Shown here: positions 46,666 through 58,193 of the stretch, in pieces
How positions within the stretch are numbered: the first letter of the stretch is position 1
Layout of the letters: every line of letters begins with the position of its first letter
DNA from: Xanthostigma xanthostigma
Taxonomy: Eukaryota; Arthropoda; Insecta; Raphidioptera; Raphidiidae
Assembly: GCA_963575645.1 (NCBI GenBank)
Contig: OY754469.1
Coordinates: 40,692,753-40,756,752 of the forward strand
DNA: 64,000 nt
Direction: 5' to 3'
Made by a program: the position numbers and the translations under genes
Notes under the pieces: generated by a model
What the model saw: the letters and a program-made list of their open reading frames with translations, nothing else
Told to the model about the DNA's origin: nothing
Databases searched by the model: none

Positions 46666-46912
46666 AGTTTTATTTAAACATTAGGTTATCTATTTATGGA
46701 TATTCAAAAAAAATCATCTTTTTTGTCACAAAATGTCGACATTTCATATCATTTTGAGAAACTACACCATTTTTGAAAATATAGATTTGTTGTTTTTAGT
46801 TTAGTTCTACATAATAATGACGTATTAGTCAGTTTACATCAAATATAGAACATAAAATTTACATTATACTTCAGGAGTGCTGGGTCAGTTTGTCCTAGTA
46901 TACGACTATTAA
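46666..46912. other. Spacer
   Basis: No feature recognised. Confidence 0.4.
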
Positions 46913-47191
46913 AGGGATCTATACACAGCCAAACATATTTGACGAATCAAGTTTTCCACAGACAATTCAAGTATATTGCGCAAGCTTTATTTCAACTTGA
47001 TATCCCGAAAGAGCCAAATCAGTGAACATTTTTGTATAATAATAATAATTACTCTTGTCATCGAAACAGTACCAACAGATGAAGATACATAAAAAAGGTT
47101 TTGGAGCAGTTAATTAATATTATTGTCTGCATGGTACAACAAAGTCACCAAATTTGTTGAGCCTCTGATTTGCGTATAACGGTTGCAAGTA

Positions 47192-47678
47192 CACCCATCC
47201 CCCGATTTACACGGTACTTGTTTTACACGTTTTCGCTTTTACACGGTTTTCCAAATAAGTTTTTTTTTTGTTTTTATCGCACTCTACTAAATGCTACTGT
47301 GATTGAACACGTGCGCTGTGTACACATCTCACGGGGAATCCCGAGCTTATGTGCTGACTTGCTGCACACGCACACTATGTCTGTATTTCTTCGCATAAAA
47401 TTAAAGTTTTATTTTTTGTTCTTCTGTTTAATGTATTGTAATTAAATAAAAAAAACAGTGTTTCCGTAATATATTACATATTTTAACCTGTCAATGCATT
47501 TTATTTTTATTTTTGTGTACACCTAAAAATATTGAAAAAAATCACAACTGTTAAATAGCAAAATTATGCATTTTCTGCAAGCTTTTCGATTTACACGGTT
47601 TTGACTTGAAAATTTTTAATTTTCGATTTACACGTTTTTCTCAGGAACGTATCTACCGTGTAAATCGGGGGATAGGTG
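47192..47678. mobile_element. pogo-like MITE
   Basis: Starts CACCCATCCCCCGATTTACA and ends with its inverse, flanked by TA at 47190 and 47679. Additional ttacacg motifs are repeated inside both ends. The 91-codon frame at 47170 starts outside the element and is not supported. Confidence 0.65.
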
Positions 47679-47687
47679 TACTTGAGT

Positions 47688-48299
47688 ACGGAAGCCGGGT
47701 TGGCTCATTGGTGACTAGTGGAGTAGTGGCACCGCACACGGCCACTTCCAACATGTTAACGCGTGCACGCGTTAACATGTGTCCGTGTGCGGGATAAATG
47801 CAGATTTCTATCTTATCCTGGAACGGTAATCGAGCTATCTCTGTCTTTTAACTGTCAAATTCTGTGAGCAGCGTTACTTTTTGCATTGAGGTTAGGCGTA
47901 GCTGAAGTTTTGTTTATAGTGAAATAAAGTAATAAAGAATTTCAAAGTAAACATTAGAAAAGAGTTTATTGTTCATCACAGGTAATTTTACGGTAACATT
48001 TTCATTTTTAATTTTAACGAAACTCATTTCTAATGTTTACTTTGAAATTCTTTATTACTTTATTTCACTATAAACAAAACTTCAGCTACGCCTAACCTCA
48101 ATGCAAAAAGTAACGCTGCTCACAGAATTTGACAGTTAAAAGACAGAGATAGCTCGATTACCGTTCCAGGATAAGATAGAAATCTGCATTTATCCCGCAC
48201 ACGGACACATGTTAACGCGTGCACGCGTTAACATGTTGGAAGTGACCGTGTGCGGTGCCACTACTCCACTAGTCACCAATGAGCCAACCCGGCTTCCGT
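47688..48299. mobile_element. Near-perfect 612-bp palindrome with 8-bp target duplication
   Basis: Starts acggaagccgggttggctca; the right end is the inverse. Arms of about 280 bp differ at only a handful of sites. The 8-bp duplication ACTTGAGT is perfect (47680-47687 and 48300-48307), as made by hAT- or P-type transposases. Each arm also contains a 30-bp perfect palindrome with centre gcgtgcacgc. The near-identity suggests recent origin or active arm conversion. Confidence 0.8.
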
Positions 48300-48740
48300 A
48301 CTTGAGTGTTTGTAAGCAATACTCAAGCACACTTGACACTTATTGTACAACTTATTATTAATGCACAAGTATGCTTGACGAGCATCGTTTTCCACATGCA
48401 GTCATTTTGTGCAAATTTTATTACATCTCGATGCTTCGGTGGAGCAATATGATGGAAGCTGTTTGTATAGCAATTATTTTTTCTCTTTATTTATACTTAC
48501 CGTATTGTGATAATGGCCTTAGTTGCTGATTCGCTTATTTTGTTTTCAAAATAAAAAAAAAAATTCTCTTGCATTTGAAATAAAGAAATCAGGGAAAACG
48601 AAAAAAAATGACGTTAAAGTGTTTTTAAGAACTTTTTACAACCGATATTCATTTTGTCTACATAAAGCAAACCATTCCACGCCAAAATTATTGGGTTTTT
48701 GATGCATTGTTAATGAGTGCAAGAATACATTGAACGTATA

Positions 48741-49056
48741 GTACGCGCCACGAATCTAAAAGGCTCGGAAGTTAGATGCGAATGCAGGCTTGCGCTTGTA
48801 CAGTCTGCGTTGAAAAACTACAAACTCGCAACTCAACAAAACTAAATAACAATAACAACTTAAGACAATAGCGTACTCGACTGTACTTTAAAGCAGGAAA
48901 GCGACAAGTGACAAAGGCAACGAGCGATCACGGCCAATCACCGACGAGCGCACGTTCCGTGCAGGTAGCTGGGAGGTGGTATCAACGGCTCTAAAATGTG
49001 CCTTTGCGACGCTGTTTGTGACTAACTTCCGAACCTTTTAGATCCGTGGCGCGTAC
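48741..49056 (-). mobile_element. MITE, 'gtacgcgccacg' family, full copy
   Basis: Starts gtacgcgccacgaatctaaa, ends with tagatccgtggcgcgtac, and is flanked by TA. It best defines the family (compare 14136 and 36861). Confidence 0.75.
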
Positions 49057-49224
49057 TATGTAAACATTACCACACACTGTAAGCAAGCTTTGCGCAATCA
49101 TTATGATTGACGGAAAAATATCAAACGTGGTTTGTCAAGTATCTTTTATCAGATCCATGGACTATCGAAATGTTTGCGCAGTTGCAGTTTGTAAATCAGG
49201 CTTGGCTGTGTATGGGCCGCTTAA

Positions 49225-50355
49225 CAATCCATTTTGCTGTGAGCCTCAGCAGTAAAAGTAATTCATAATATTATACAGAGAGAGGTACACGTGGCATGCA
49301 TATACGACATGCAGAGCCGACGGACGGATACGATATCGTATTGATACTCTGTGACGTGTATGATTTATATTGGACCATAAACTTCCGTCAACTCACTCCT
49401 TCCTTTCAAACTATATGTATATTACTTTACATACATGTACGTGAGTATTACCTGTACGTTATGTTCATACATACAGGCTGTCCATCTTACTTTGCTATTT
49501 TTGCAACAAAATAATGTGTGAAATTGTTTTTGTTTTCTTTGAAGAGTGTGACGATGAATTTGGAAAAAAAATAAATAAAAAGTATTATTACCTAATTAAA
49601 TTTCATTTACAATAAATTAAATAAGATGTCTTTAACAATCAAGAAACCAAATATTAGAATATCTAAATATAACAAATTTGATACCATATTTAATAAGTTG
49701 ATAATGTCCGTCAATAAAACTAAGATGGATGCATAAGGAATTGACATGAATTTAATTTTAATTTTGTAAGTATAAATCATAAATTTAATTTGATGACTGA
49801 TTTTATATCATAGATTAAAATTGTAGATTCTGATGATGGGCGATTCCTAATTCTCGAAAGCGCTCAATTTCCATAAAAGAAAAATTTAAATTTTTTTTGG
49901 AATTGTTTTTTTTAACGAACCTACATTATGTTTTTGTTTTGTACAAACTTGCCATATTGAGACGAAACACGGCAGCGACAACAATAGTGGAGCCTTCGGC
50001 TTCACCTTTACGTAGTTTGCTTCGTAAGACTGCGCCCCTCTCGACAGCGACAACAGCAGTCAGTTTTGAACAGATTTTTTTATATACCCGTACTCCCACC
50101 ATCAAAGTACTGTACTTCCACCATGTACTCATATTTAACCAGTTTATTTACGAGTTTTATTTTTTGTGAAAATAAAATATGACCTGTATTACTCAGGGGT
50201 AGTGTAGTGAAATAATTTTTAGAATCGGTTCGGACTTTTACCTCTTTATATAGATATAAAGAGGTAAAACTTGTTTATAGGGGAAAATTTTTCACTAATA
50301 AAAAGCTGTAGCTATATAACATTCAACATTTCTTATTGATTCAATATTAATTATA
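49225..50355. other. Unassigned spacer
   Basis: Contains two opposite-strand open frames (49897-50169 and 49926-50132) with no known domain, covering a G+C-richer patch gcagcgacaacaatagtgg. A small inverted acctctttatatag pair lies near 50235-50270. Confidence 0.4.
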
Positions 50356-50722
50356 GTCTAAGATCCCGATTTGGCCCGATCTTCACCCATCGAGTTTTCT
50401 GATGAAATTTGAATTATAAAGAAAAATTGACTTGGTTGACATTCAATTTCGTGGCACAGCTATTTTAATAGAAAATTAAAGTTGTTAATTTAATTTTATT
50501 TATTTAGTATTAAATATTATATTTGTTATTCGTTGCCATGGTTACCTACATATAATATGTTCCACGTGTTCGCATTAAAATTATCTACATTTTCATATAA
50601 TATGACAATATATAGAAAACCCTATACCTAACTGCAAAATAATAATTCGAGAGTCCCTGTCTACCTGCAGTTGTATTCCAGGAATAAAAATGTCGACCAA
50701 ACTTGGACATTTTATATACATA

Positions 50723-51249
50723 CAGTGTAACCTCTTTATAACGAATCTCAAGGGACCGAGCATTTTTTTTCGTTATAAAGAGTTTTCGTTATATGGAGGG
50801 AAGAAAGAAAAATAACCAAATTTCACCTAATTAATTTATTCCATGTAGTCTGTTAACTTTGCTTGGCGTTTTTGCTATGCCAATATTTGTTTTGTATTTT
50901 ATTAAGTATTATGCATGTCTTGACTCTTGGGATGTGGTGGAATCACCTTCATTAAACAATAGGAATGTTTCGATATGTTTAGCGGCATCAAGTGCTTGTT
51001 GAATAGTTGATGATGGTTAAAAATCATCCTCTTTATCATCTTCTTCATCTTCATTTTGTTGTATAAAAACAATTACACTGTTAAATACGCCTAAATATGA
51101 ACATATTTCATCGTAATAGAGAATGGTTGTTACGCTATAAAGAGGGTATTAATGTATGAGTTTTAAGGTAAACCAACCAAACTGTAAAATTTTCTACGTT
51201 ATAGGGAGTTTTTCGTTATAACGAAGGACGTTATAAAGAGGTTACACTG
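50723..51249 (-). mobile_element. pogo/Tigger-like element, copy 2
   Basis: CAGTGTAACCTCTTTATAAC start, inverse end, TA on both sides. It matches 29435-29928 throughout but keeps an extra aspartate/glutamate-coding run near 51030-51060. Confidence 0.75.
50857..51060 (-). pseudogene. pogo/Tigger-type transposase C-terminal remnant
   Basis: Minus-strand frame: QQNEDEEDDKEDD, a stop, then TIQQALDAAKHIETFLLFN and STTSQES. Same domain as 29572-29748 with different lesions, so the two copies decayed separately. Confidence 0.65.
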
Positions 51250-51484
51250 TATTTTACTTTCAATTGGTAATAAATTTATCTGACAACTCTATAACTATAT
51301 TTCAGAAATAAAATCAACAACTTTAATTTTTTAATTAAAATAGCTGTGCCAAGAAATTGAATAGCAACCAAATCAATTTTTCTTTATTAATACATTATAT
51401 TATCAAAATTCAAATTTCATTAGAAAACTCGATGGGTGAAAATCGAGCCAAATCTGGATCTTGTACTATTACCACATCATTTAG

Positions 51485-51807
51485 AAGCAGTGAAAGTAAA
51501 GCTTAGCATTGTACTGTACTGTATAGTATATAATATTAGAGGTTCATATATTTACAAGTGATTAACCTAGTGCCGGTGTGCCCTACCCTTGTATACACAG
51601 CTTGTTATTTATACACCTACATGTTTCCGAAAAGAAAAACAATATGAATCGATCGTGAATATATGAATAATGACTTTTAGTGACAGATAGTATGGCCACG
51701 CAATTTACCAATCTTTTCCAATCCATTCATAACTTTACTTTGTTATTAAAATTTATCGATTCATAAGCGCGGAGACTTTTAAAAATCATGATATTCATTA
51801 AAAGCTC
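51485..51807. other. Spacer
   Basis: No feature recognised. Confidence 0.4.
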
Positions 51808-52130
51808 ATGAGCATAACACGCGCGAAAAAAAACTATATTCTAAACCCAACTCATGTTAACGTCGACGTAACAAATAAAATTTTAAAGGTCTATAACAAA
51901 TTACCCCCTAGACTGAAAAAACTACCAATAAAAAAGTTCAAGCAAGATCTCAAAATTTACTTAAAAATAAATCGTTTTTATTCAGTGAGAGAATGTTTTA
52001 GTCAGCCATATTGATATTATTTTTTATTTTTATTGTTTTCTCTTGGAAATTGTTAATGTTGACCCATTCAGCACTGTAGTCAGTCTGATGGAATAAATAT
52101 ATATTATTATTATTATTATTAACTATACTC
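51808..52130 (+). mobile_element. LINE 3' end with ATT tail
   Basis: The frame 51808-52014 contains LKVYNKLPPRLKKLPIKKF and ends with NRFYSVRE, matching the conserved C-terminus of insect non-LTR retrotransposon reverse transcriptase proteins. After the stop come a short 3' region, GGAATAAAT and an (ATT)n tail ending near 52128. It is 5'-truncated: no catalytic domain remains. Confidence 0.7.
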
Positions 52131-53514
52131 TTGTACGAAATATATAGGGAAAGTTTTATGATATTGCAAAAATTGGATTTTCAGTTTTTGGTGACTTTAC
52201 GTGTTTTCAAGTTCCCTGGACCCAAAAAAGTGGAAAAAATCTGATTGCAGTTTGTCTGGGATCTAGATGCGATCGCAGAGAGACATGCTACAGAGTTACG
52301 AGCACATGGGCATTTATATATAGTTTTTTAGTAAAACTTATAAATGCCATGGCTTCTAAACATTCAAAGATAAAGAAGTGGGAGTGGTAGAAATATTTTT
52401 AACGCAGTGATTTACAAAACTGGGCGCTGCAGCGATCTAGGGGGGCGGTGATGGCCACATGCGCATTTGGGGGAAATGCATTCTGAGTTTAATAAATAGT
52501 TTCATAATTTCAAACTTCAATGTTTCTAATCTACTTACATCTTTCTTTACAATATTTTACCAAAAAGGTAGAAACATTAACTACATATGATATATATCTT
52601 TCTGTTTAATTTCTATTAAAATTAAAAAAAAATTTCCAGGGAGTAATATTTTTTCTGGAAAGGGGGTAGTAGGTCAAAGAAGTTAGTGATTCACTGGTTC
52701 AACGCAATTTTTTATATAAGAATAACCTCAGTTGTAAGTCATTTGTAAACAATATCTAATTGCTTTTTAGGTTTTTTAAATGAAAAAAGTGAGAAGGGTT
52801 TCTCCTTTTTAAAAAACTGAGAGATTTTAGTTTTGTTCAAAGAATATTTTTTTCAATAAGAAAAATGTCATAATTCAAAGAGAAACTAAACCGGCATAGT
52901 GTGTTCTATTTCGAGAAAAAAACACGAATTATTATAAAAGTTTTGAAAATTTATAGACCTCGCATTGTAAAATAACAAACAGACAAATAATGTAGTCGTG
53001 TAACATAAAAATTGTCCTACTTTCTGTTAAAAAATATTGTTACGTGTTCATAGAAAATATTTTGTTGAAAACGAAAATTTTATGTGACTATAAGTATCTG
53101 CATGCAAAACATTACATTTTGTGCCCTGAAAACATCCAGACAGTGCGCTTTTCACTATGGTCGGAGTAGGGAGGTAGTTATAAACAGGAATGTATGTGAC
53201 ATATGCCCGAGGAAGAATACATTGCATAGAGCTGGAGTACATCTTGTTGTGTACTGTACATAACACTGCTCCAGCCAGCTCTAGCGGTTTCGGTCTCGAA
53301 GTGCTCAATTCTGTGCCACTGTGGCGCTAATAAATCAACGTTGTGCGGCATTTATAGCTCCCACACTATGTGACCACCGCGCAGGTATCATGAGACCGCT
53401 ATAGAGTGAGCGCTGCATGTCCTTAACTTGGTGGCACACTGGCTAACCGAGACTTCCAGAGGGGCTCTGACTCTTCCCAAACTGACTCTCAGAAATATAG
53501 ATGTATATTGTATA
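52131..53514. other. Unassigned
   Basis: A G-rich patch lies at 52438-52475. The minus-strand frame at 53048-53308 has no known domain. Nothing else recognised. Confidence 0.4.
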
Positions 53515-54429
53515 GAGGGTGTCCCATTAAGAATGGGACATAGAACAACCGCAGATTCTCCAATTCAAAATAAAACGATTAAGCGAAATATGTTTAGATA
53601 AAATGTTACTCGTTTCCGAAATACGGGATGTTGAAGTTGAAAACTGAAAAATTAATTATTAATGTCCATAATTTTTTTAATACACCGTATAATTTTACTC
53701 AAATCGGCACACTTGTTAAATATCATAAAATGCACCTAACAATACAAAAATAGTTCAGTACGCCCTACCAGTGGCGTACGGCAGGAGTAAGTAATGCTTG
53801 TACCCCTTCTAAATGTTACGCCGCTGTCTAAATTTTAATTTTGACTATAATTTTAAGTTTTTTGATATTTTCTAAGTCAATAATGTACACTTGTTAGTTT
53901 GTTGTAAAGCCATTGGTTTTCGAGATATTCGCAGTTTTTTTAAGACAAAATTGTAAAAATGAATACTTATTATTAATAATATCTAATACAAATAAAAAGT
54001 ACATGTCTATCTATCTTTAACTGCGAATATCTCGAAAACCAATGACTTTACAACAAACTAACAAGTGTACATTATTGACTTAGAAAATATCAAAAAAATA
54101 AAAATTATAGTCAAAATTAAAATTTAGACAGCGGCGTAACATTTAGAAGGAGTACAAGCATTACTTACTCCTGCCGTACGCCACTGGTAGAGCGTACAGA
54201 ACTATTTTTTTTATTGTTAGGTGCATTTTATGATATTTATGCCGATTTGAGTAAAATTATACGGTGTATTAAAAAAATTATGGACATTAATAATTTTTCA
54301 GTTTTCAACTTCAACACCCCGTATTTCGGAAACGAGTAACATTTTATCTAAGCATATTTCGCTTAATCGTTTTATTTTGAATTGGAGAATCTGCGGTTGT
54401 TCTATGTCCCATTCTTAATGGGACACCCT
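53515..54429. mobile_element. 915-bp palindromic element
   Basis: Arms of about 430 bp starting agggtgtcccattaag are inverted with few differences. Recognisable blocks are ggcgtacggcaggagtaag, gaaaaccaatg and cgagatattcgcag. The first 30 bases of each arm themselves form a hairpin (gtcccatt/aatgggac). The centre is under 80 bp. No coding capacity. Confidence 0.85.
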
Positions 54430-54434
54430 GTATA

Positions 54435-55018
54435 CAGTATGTAAACACGTAAGGTGCACATAGGGAAATTAACATTGGGAAAAAATGACGGGATCAGAGT
54501 GAGCCTTGAAATCTTGTTTTTCAATTTGACAGATAATATTCTTTTGCAAAATGAATGTGTATACAACTGAAGAAAATATTTAAATGATTAACAACATAAT
54601 CGGACTTTTTTTATAAATGGGACATTAAATTCCGAAAAAGTATACTACCGAAGAAAATATTCAAATTATTACAACATAATCGGACTTTTTTATTAATGGG
54701 ACATTAAATTAACAAAAATACTTAAATATGGTGCGAGATACCAGTCAGACAATTTTTGAATGAAATGTTTCCAAACAGATGGAGTTGTTTTTTTGTTTTA
54801 TTTTTGTACAAAAAAAAAATAAAATAATGATTTATAAGAGCTTTTTATTATTAAAAAAGCCAAGTAAAATAAAAATAAATCAAAATAAAATAGAAATCCT
54901 CAAGATTACCACGATAATTCAATAGAAATAACAATTGATGCAGTCATGGCTAACTCTGATCCAAGTATTTTTTCCCAATGCTAATTTCCCTATGTGCACC
55001 TTACGCGTTTACATACTG
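54435..55018. mobile_element. TA-flanked Tc1/mariner-type MITE, copy 1
   Basis: Starts CAGTATGTAAACACGTAAGG, ends with its near-inverse (gcgtttacatactg), TA on both sides. Separated from the preceding palindrome by only five bases. Copy 2 at 62683-63602 carries an insertion. Confidence 0.8.
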
Positions 55019-55020
55019 TA

Positions 55021-55668
55021 TGTTACGGTCTATACCCGAATCCGGTCAATGATCTAAAAAAATGCGCAAAACTAGTTTTGACCAACGAATATTGCCCAAA
55101 CCCGGTATCTTACATTTAAACGGGTATTGAGTGTTATAAAATGAGCAAAACTAGTTTTGCGCATTTTTAATTGGACAAAACTAGTTCTGTCCATTTGTGA
55201 ATGGACAGTACTAGTATGGCATCGGAATCTTCTTTGCATTTTTTAATTAATTTTCCACATTACTGAAACTTACTACATCAAAGCGATTTATTCTTCTGTA
55301 TAGTTGAGCAGACAGGTTTTAATTCAGATTTCAACAAATTTGCTTTCTTAACCTCACTTAGTGTAGTAAGGTAATTATGTTTCGTCATAAAATCATGTTT
55401 CTTTGTATCAGAAGCCTCCAATAAGTGAACTAGTTGAGACTCGAATTCACCTTGCATTTTTACTTAATTATTACACTGATATCCCACAATTATATTAATT
55501 ATAACATTCAAGGTAGGTACATAAACAAGAACATAACCCTACTTTTATTCGGGTTCGGACGTTGATTGAATGAAACAAGCAGAACTAGTACTGTTCGTTC
55601 AAAAATGAACAGAACTAGTTTTGACCAATTGAAAATGCGCTAAACTAGTTATGTAGGTATTGGATACA
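55021..55668 (-). mobile_element. Ginger-like element, copy 2
   Basis: Abuts the preceding MITE's TA. The left end is TGTTACGGTCTATACCCG. Eight ACTAGT palindromes lie at 55071, 55150, 55180, 55210, 55429, 55584, 55614 and 55643. The two halves are partly inverted (both have gcgcattttcaattgg-like blocks), and a minus-strand ORF fragment sits between. The right terminus has lost the outer TGTTACGG block and ends near GGATACA, where Ginger elements would end in ACA. Confidence 0.5.
55212..55457 (-). pseudogene. KRBA2/Ginger-type N-terminal fragment, second copy
   Basis: Minus-strand frame: MQGEFESQLVHLLEASDTKK then HNYL and LSEVKKANLLKSELKP, then a frame break before an EKLIKK-like segment. It is open where copy 1 has stops, so the ancestral N-terminus can be recognised although neither copy is intact. 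Confidence 0.5.
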
Positions 55669-56265
55669 CAGTCTGTTGTGTCATTTTTCTACAAAATTAA
55701 TTTGCTGCGTTGAGAAAAGTTTTAAAAAACCCAGACGATGGAACCTAGACGATGTCTTCGTGAGTATTCTTGTGCGATAATAAAACTTAAAAAAATATTG
55801 ATTTTTTTGCTTTACCTCTTTCCTCCTAGAAAAAATCTACACTCTTGTGAGTGGAATCAGACTACTTTTCTATTTTGTCCAGCTAGATCTGGGACGCTAC
55901 TCGGCCTCGCTAGTGTGCTTGAAGCTTTAGTCGTAACGGGAACATGCGTTATGCGATGCCTTCTCGCCCGTTATAATTCACTGATCTGTGTACACAATAT
56001 ATTACACGTGTGTGTTGAGGTCTGTGGGACACCCTCACCTGAACTGGTGGAACTATAGAATACCTACTCTACTCATTCAAACTATTAACCGCGGTTACAC
56101 TGTGTGCTATTGCGACTTTGATAATAAAAGATTGTATCTTTCATAATTTGGTTTGTGGATTATAGTTGGAGCGGCGACCATCAAAAATGGTTCTGATTTT
56201 ATATAGAAGATGAAACTTTCAGAAGAGATTGTACATATAATGACTTAAAAAGTCGTTACTATGAG
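55669..56265 (+). other. Possible LTR fragment
   Basis: TGTGTTGAGGTCTGTGGGAC begins at about 56012, an AATAAA lies at about 56123, and ttggagcggcgacc at about 56167 could be a primer-binding site. These would fit a solo or truncated BEL/Pao-type LTR, but no terminal match or duplication was found. The 106-codon frame at 55738-56058 is unsupported. Confidence 0.25.
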
Positions 56266-57034
56266 ATCACAGTGACTGTTATTCCGGTTACACAAAAATC
56301 ACAGTGAAAAATCATCGTGACTTTGTCACGTCGATCACTCACATCACAATAAATGTTTGCTAGTTTTTAGGATTTTTTAGTTGATTATCGTTACAGTTGT
56401 CACTCCGATCACGAATACACCATTTAGTAATAGGTTGTCATCTGATACGGCGTTACTTGTCTGTTATGATGTTTAGATGCAAAGATATAGTTAATTCAAA
56501 ATAACCTTCACACTTGTACAGGCTTAGGACTGTCGCATTTGATAACATAACATAAATATTCTTTTTTTCATGGGGAAACGGCAATCAATGCAAGGTTTTT
56601 TGCGATGCGTGAGCTGTTTTCTCTTAAACATTTAGCGGCATTATATTTTTTGTGCCAAATTTAAAATTTTACCTAAATGGTTAGAAAAAGCCGTTTACAA
56701 GCCGCAGCTTTGTGTTGAACGACATACGTTACTTTGAAACATAGATCTATTGGAACTTGGAGCGAGCGACGTGACTGCGGTGACATGAAACGACATACGT
56801 TACTTTGGAACGTAGATCTATTGGAACTTGGAGCGAGCGTTGTGACTGCGGTGACATGAAACGACATACGTTACTTTGGAACGTAGATATCTCGTCAGAT
56901 CATAGTGTCATGTTTGAGCGACAGTGACTGCGGTGACATGGAACGACATACGTTAGTTTGGAACGTAGATATCTCTTGTCAGATCACAGTGATTATTTTA
57001 GACGGCTTGTCACAGTGATTTTTTCATCGTGAAG
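56266..57034. repeat. Minisatellite with flanking TCACAGTGA motifs
   Basis: Landmark gacatacgttactttg starts at 56721, 56792, 56863 and 56945, giving units of 71, 71 and 82 bp. Each unit also has gtgactgcggtgacatg. The palindrome TCACAGTGA occurs twice on the left (56267, 56299) and twice on the right (56984, 57010), with catcgtga beside each outer pair, so the array probably lies inside one element. Confidence 0.7.
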
Positions 57035-58185
57035 TTATTTTTTCCCCAACTCTAGTGAGAACCTATTCTATTGTAGCAAGTATTGTTACATTAACTCTCT
57101 CTCTCTCTTTTGTAATATTGCCAACATTAATTTTCCTTAGCTACGCTGGAAAAATGAATGTTGTTATAATTTGGAAAAATTCAATTTATTGATTACCTCA
57201 GTTACATCAGTTTACGAATTGTTCATAATTCAACTAAAGCGTTTTATTAATTTTTTAAAGTAAGAACTTATTAGTTCTTACGCTATAGTCCGCTGCACAC
57301 GAGGCTGGATTTGCCGCTAGGTTCCTAGCTAGACTTCACTACTAGTTTTCTAGCGCTGGTTTTCTTGATTGCTCGGCTTACACGTGACGTCTTTACAAGC
57401 TTGCTCTGCAGGTAGATTCGGTGCGCGCGCAGTGATAAAACGATAACAAAAGTGGATGTTTATTGTCTCTGAACAGAACACACACTATGGTATAGTGTTT
57501 GTTTGTGGGCGTTTGTTCAAGTCGCCCACTGCTTCCTGATTGGTTCTTGCTCATACCTAGCAGCGGACCTAGCAAGAAAAATAGCCTCTATTCTAATTTT
57601 AAAACCTATCTTGTGAGCTAGCAGGCGAGCTCGCAGTGACGTCATTTCCAGCTTCGTACCCATGTCAAGAGGGTTGTGGAAAAAAAGTAATTCGTTATAT
57701 TGGGGCGTCCGCCGTATTGGATTTATGCCTTATCAGGCGTGTGTAAAATTTCAAAGCTATATTTTAAATTTTGATTGCAAGATTTTACTCAAACTGACAG
57801 ACTGACAAACATTGTAAGTTAAATAAAAGCTTGTGAAAAGTCAAATTAGGCTTGCTCCTAGTGGAAATTGTGATGGACATTGCTTGATTTATTCGAACAC
57901 GGCGAGGTAACACAAGTTGGTAGAAACGAAAGACTAACTTTCTGTCTCTCTCATCAATAATTCATCAGACACATTGCACACCTGTCTCGTTGTGGTGAAC
58001 TGAGATATTAGATACGTATTAGTTGACGTTTGGAATTAAACTGCCTCAAAATCATTTTAAAATCTGTGGATAATAGAATAGAAACTTTATATAATATGAG
58101 CTATTGAATTTTATTTACTTTCGAAGAGCGAGATACAAGTTCAAGGAGTAACAAATAGATACTTAGTTGTCAAATTATGACCTAC
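57035..58185. other. Unassigned, partly G+C-richer
   Basis: A (CT)n run lies at 57096-57110. 57290-57640 is G+C-richer with several ctagc motifs and may be a MITE, but no clean termini were found. No gene. Confidence 0.4.
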
Positions 58186-58193
58186 GTTTCAAC

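Larger units (their letters stand above)
46913..49220. mobile_element. TTAA-flanked 2.3-kb element containing three nested elements
   Basis: TTAA lies directly outside both ends (46909-46912, 49221-49224). The termini share ATACACAGCC in inverse orientation (right end ggctgtgtatgggccgc), with further inverted similarity (ttgcgcaagc against gctttgcgcaa) for about 60 bp. The TTAA suggests piggyBac-type insertion. Nested inside are 47192-47678, 47688-48299 and 48741-49056. No transposase remains. Confidence 0.5.
50356..51484. mobile_element. Inverted-repeat element split by a pogo-like insertion
   Basis: Left arm about 50356-50500 and right arm about 51290-51484 are inverted copies (cacccatcgagttttct; agctattttaat). 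Between them lies the TA-flanked pogo-like element. 50510-50580 resembles 21237-21300. Confidence 0.65.

Noticed and set aside
55738-56058. 106-codon frame considered as a retroelement protein end before a possible LTR
   Set aside because: Its first part repeats a short block also seen at 5482 and no conserved integrase or reverse transcriptase residues can be read.
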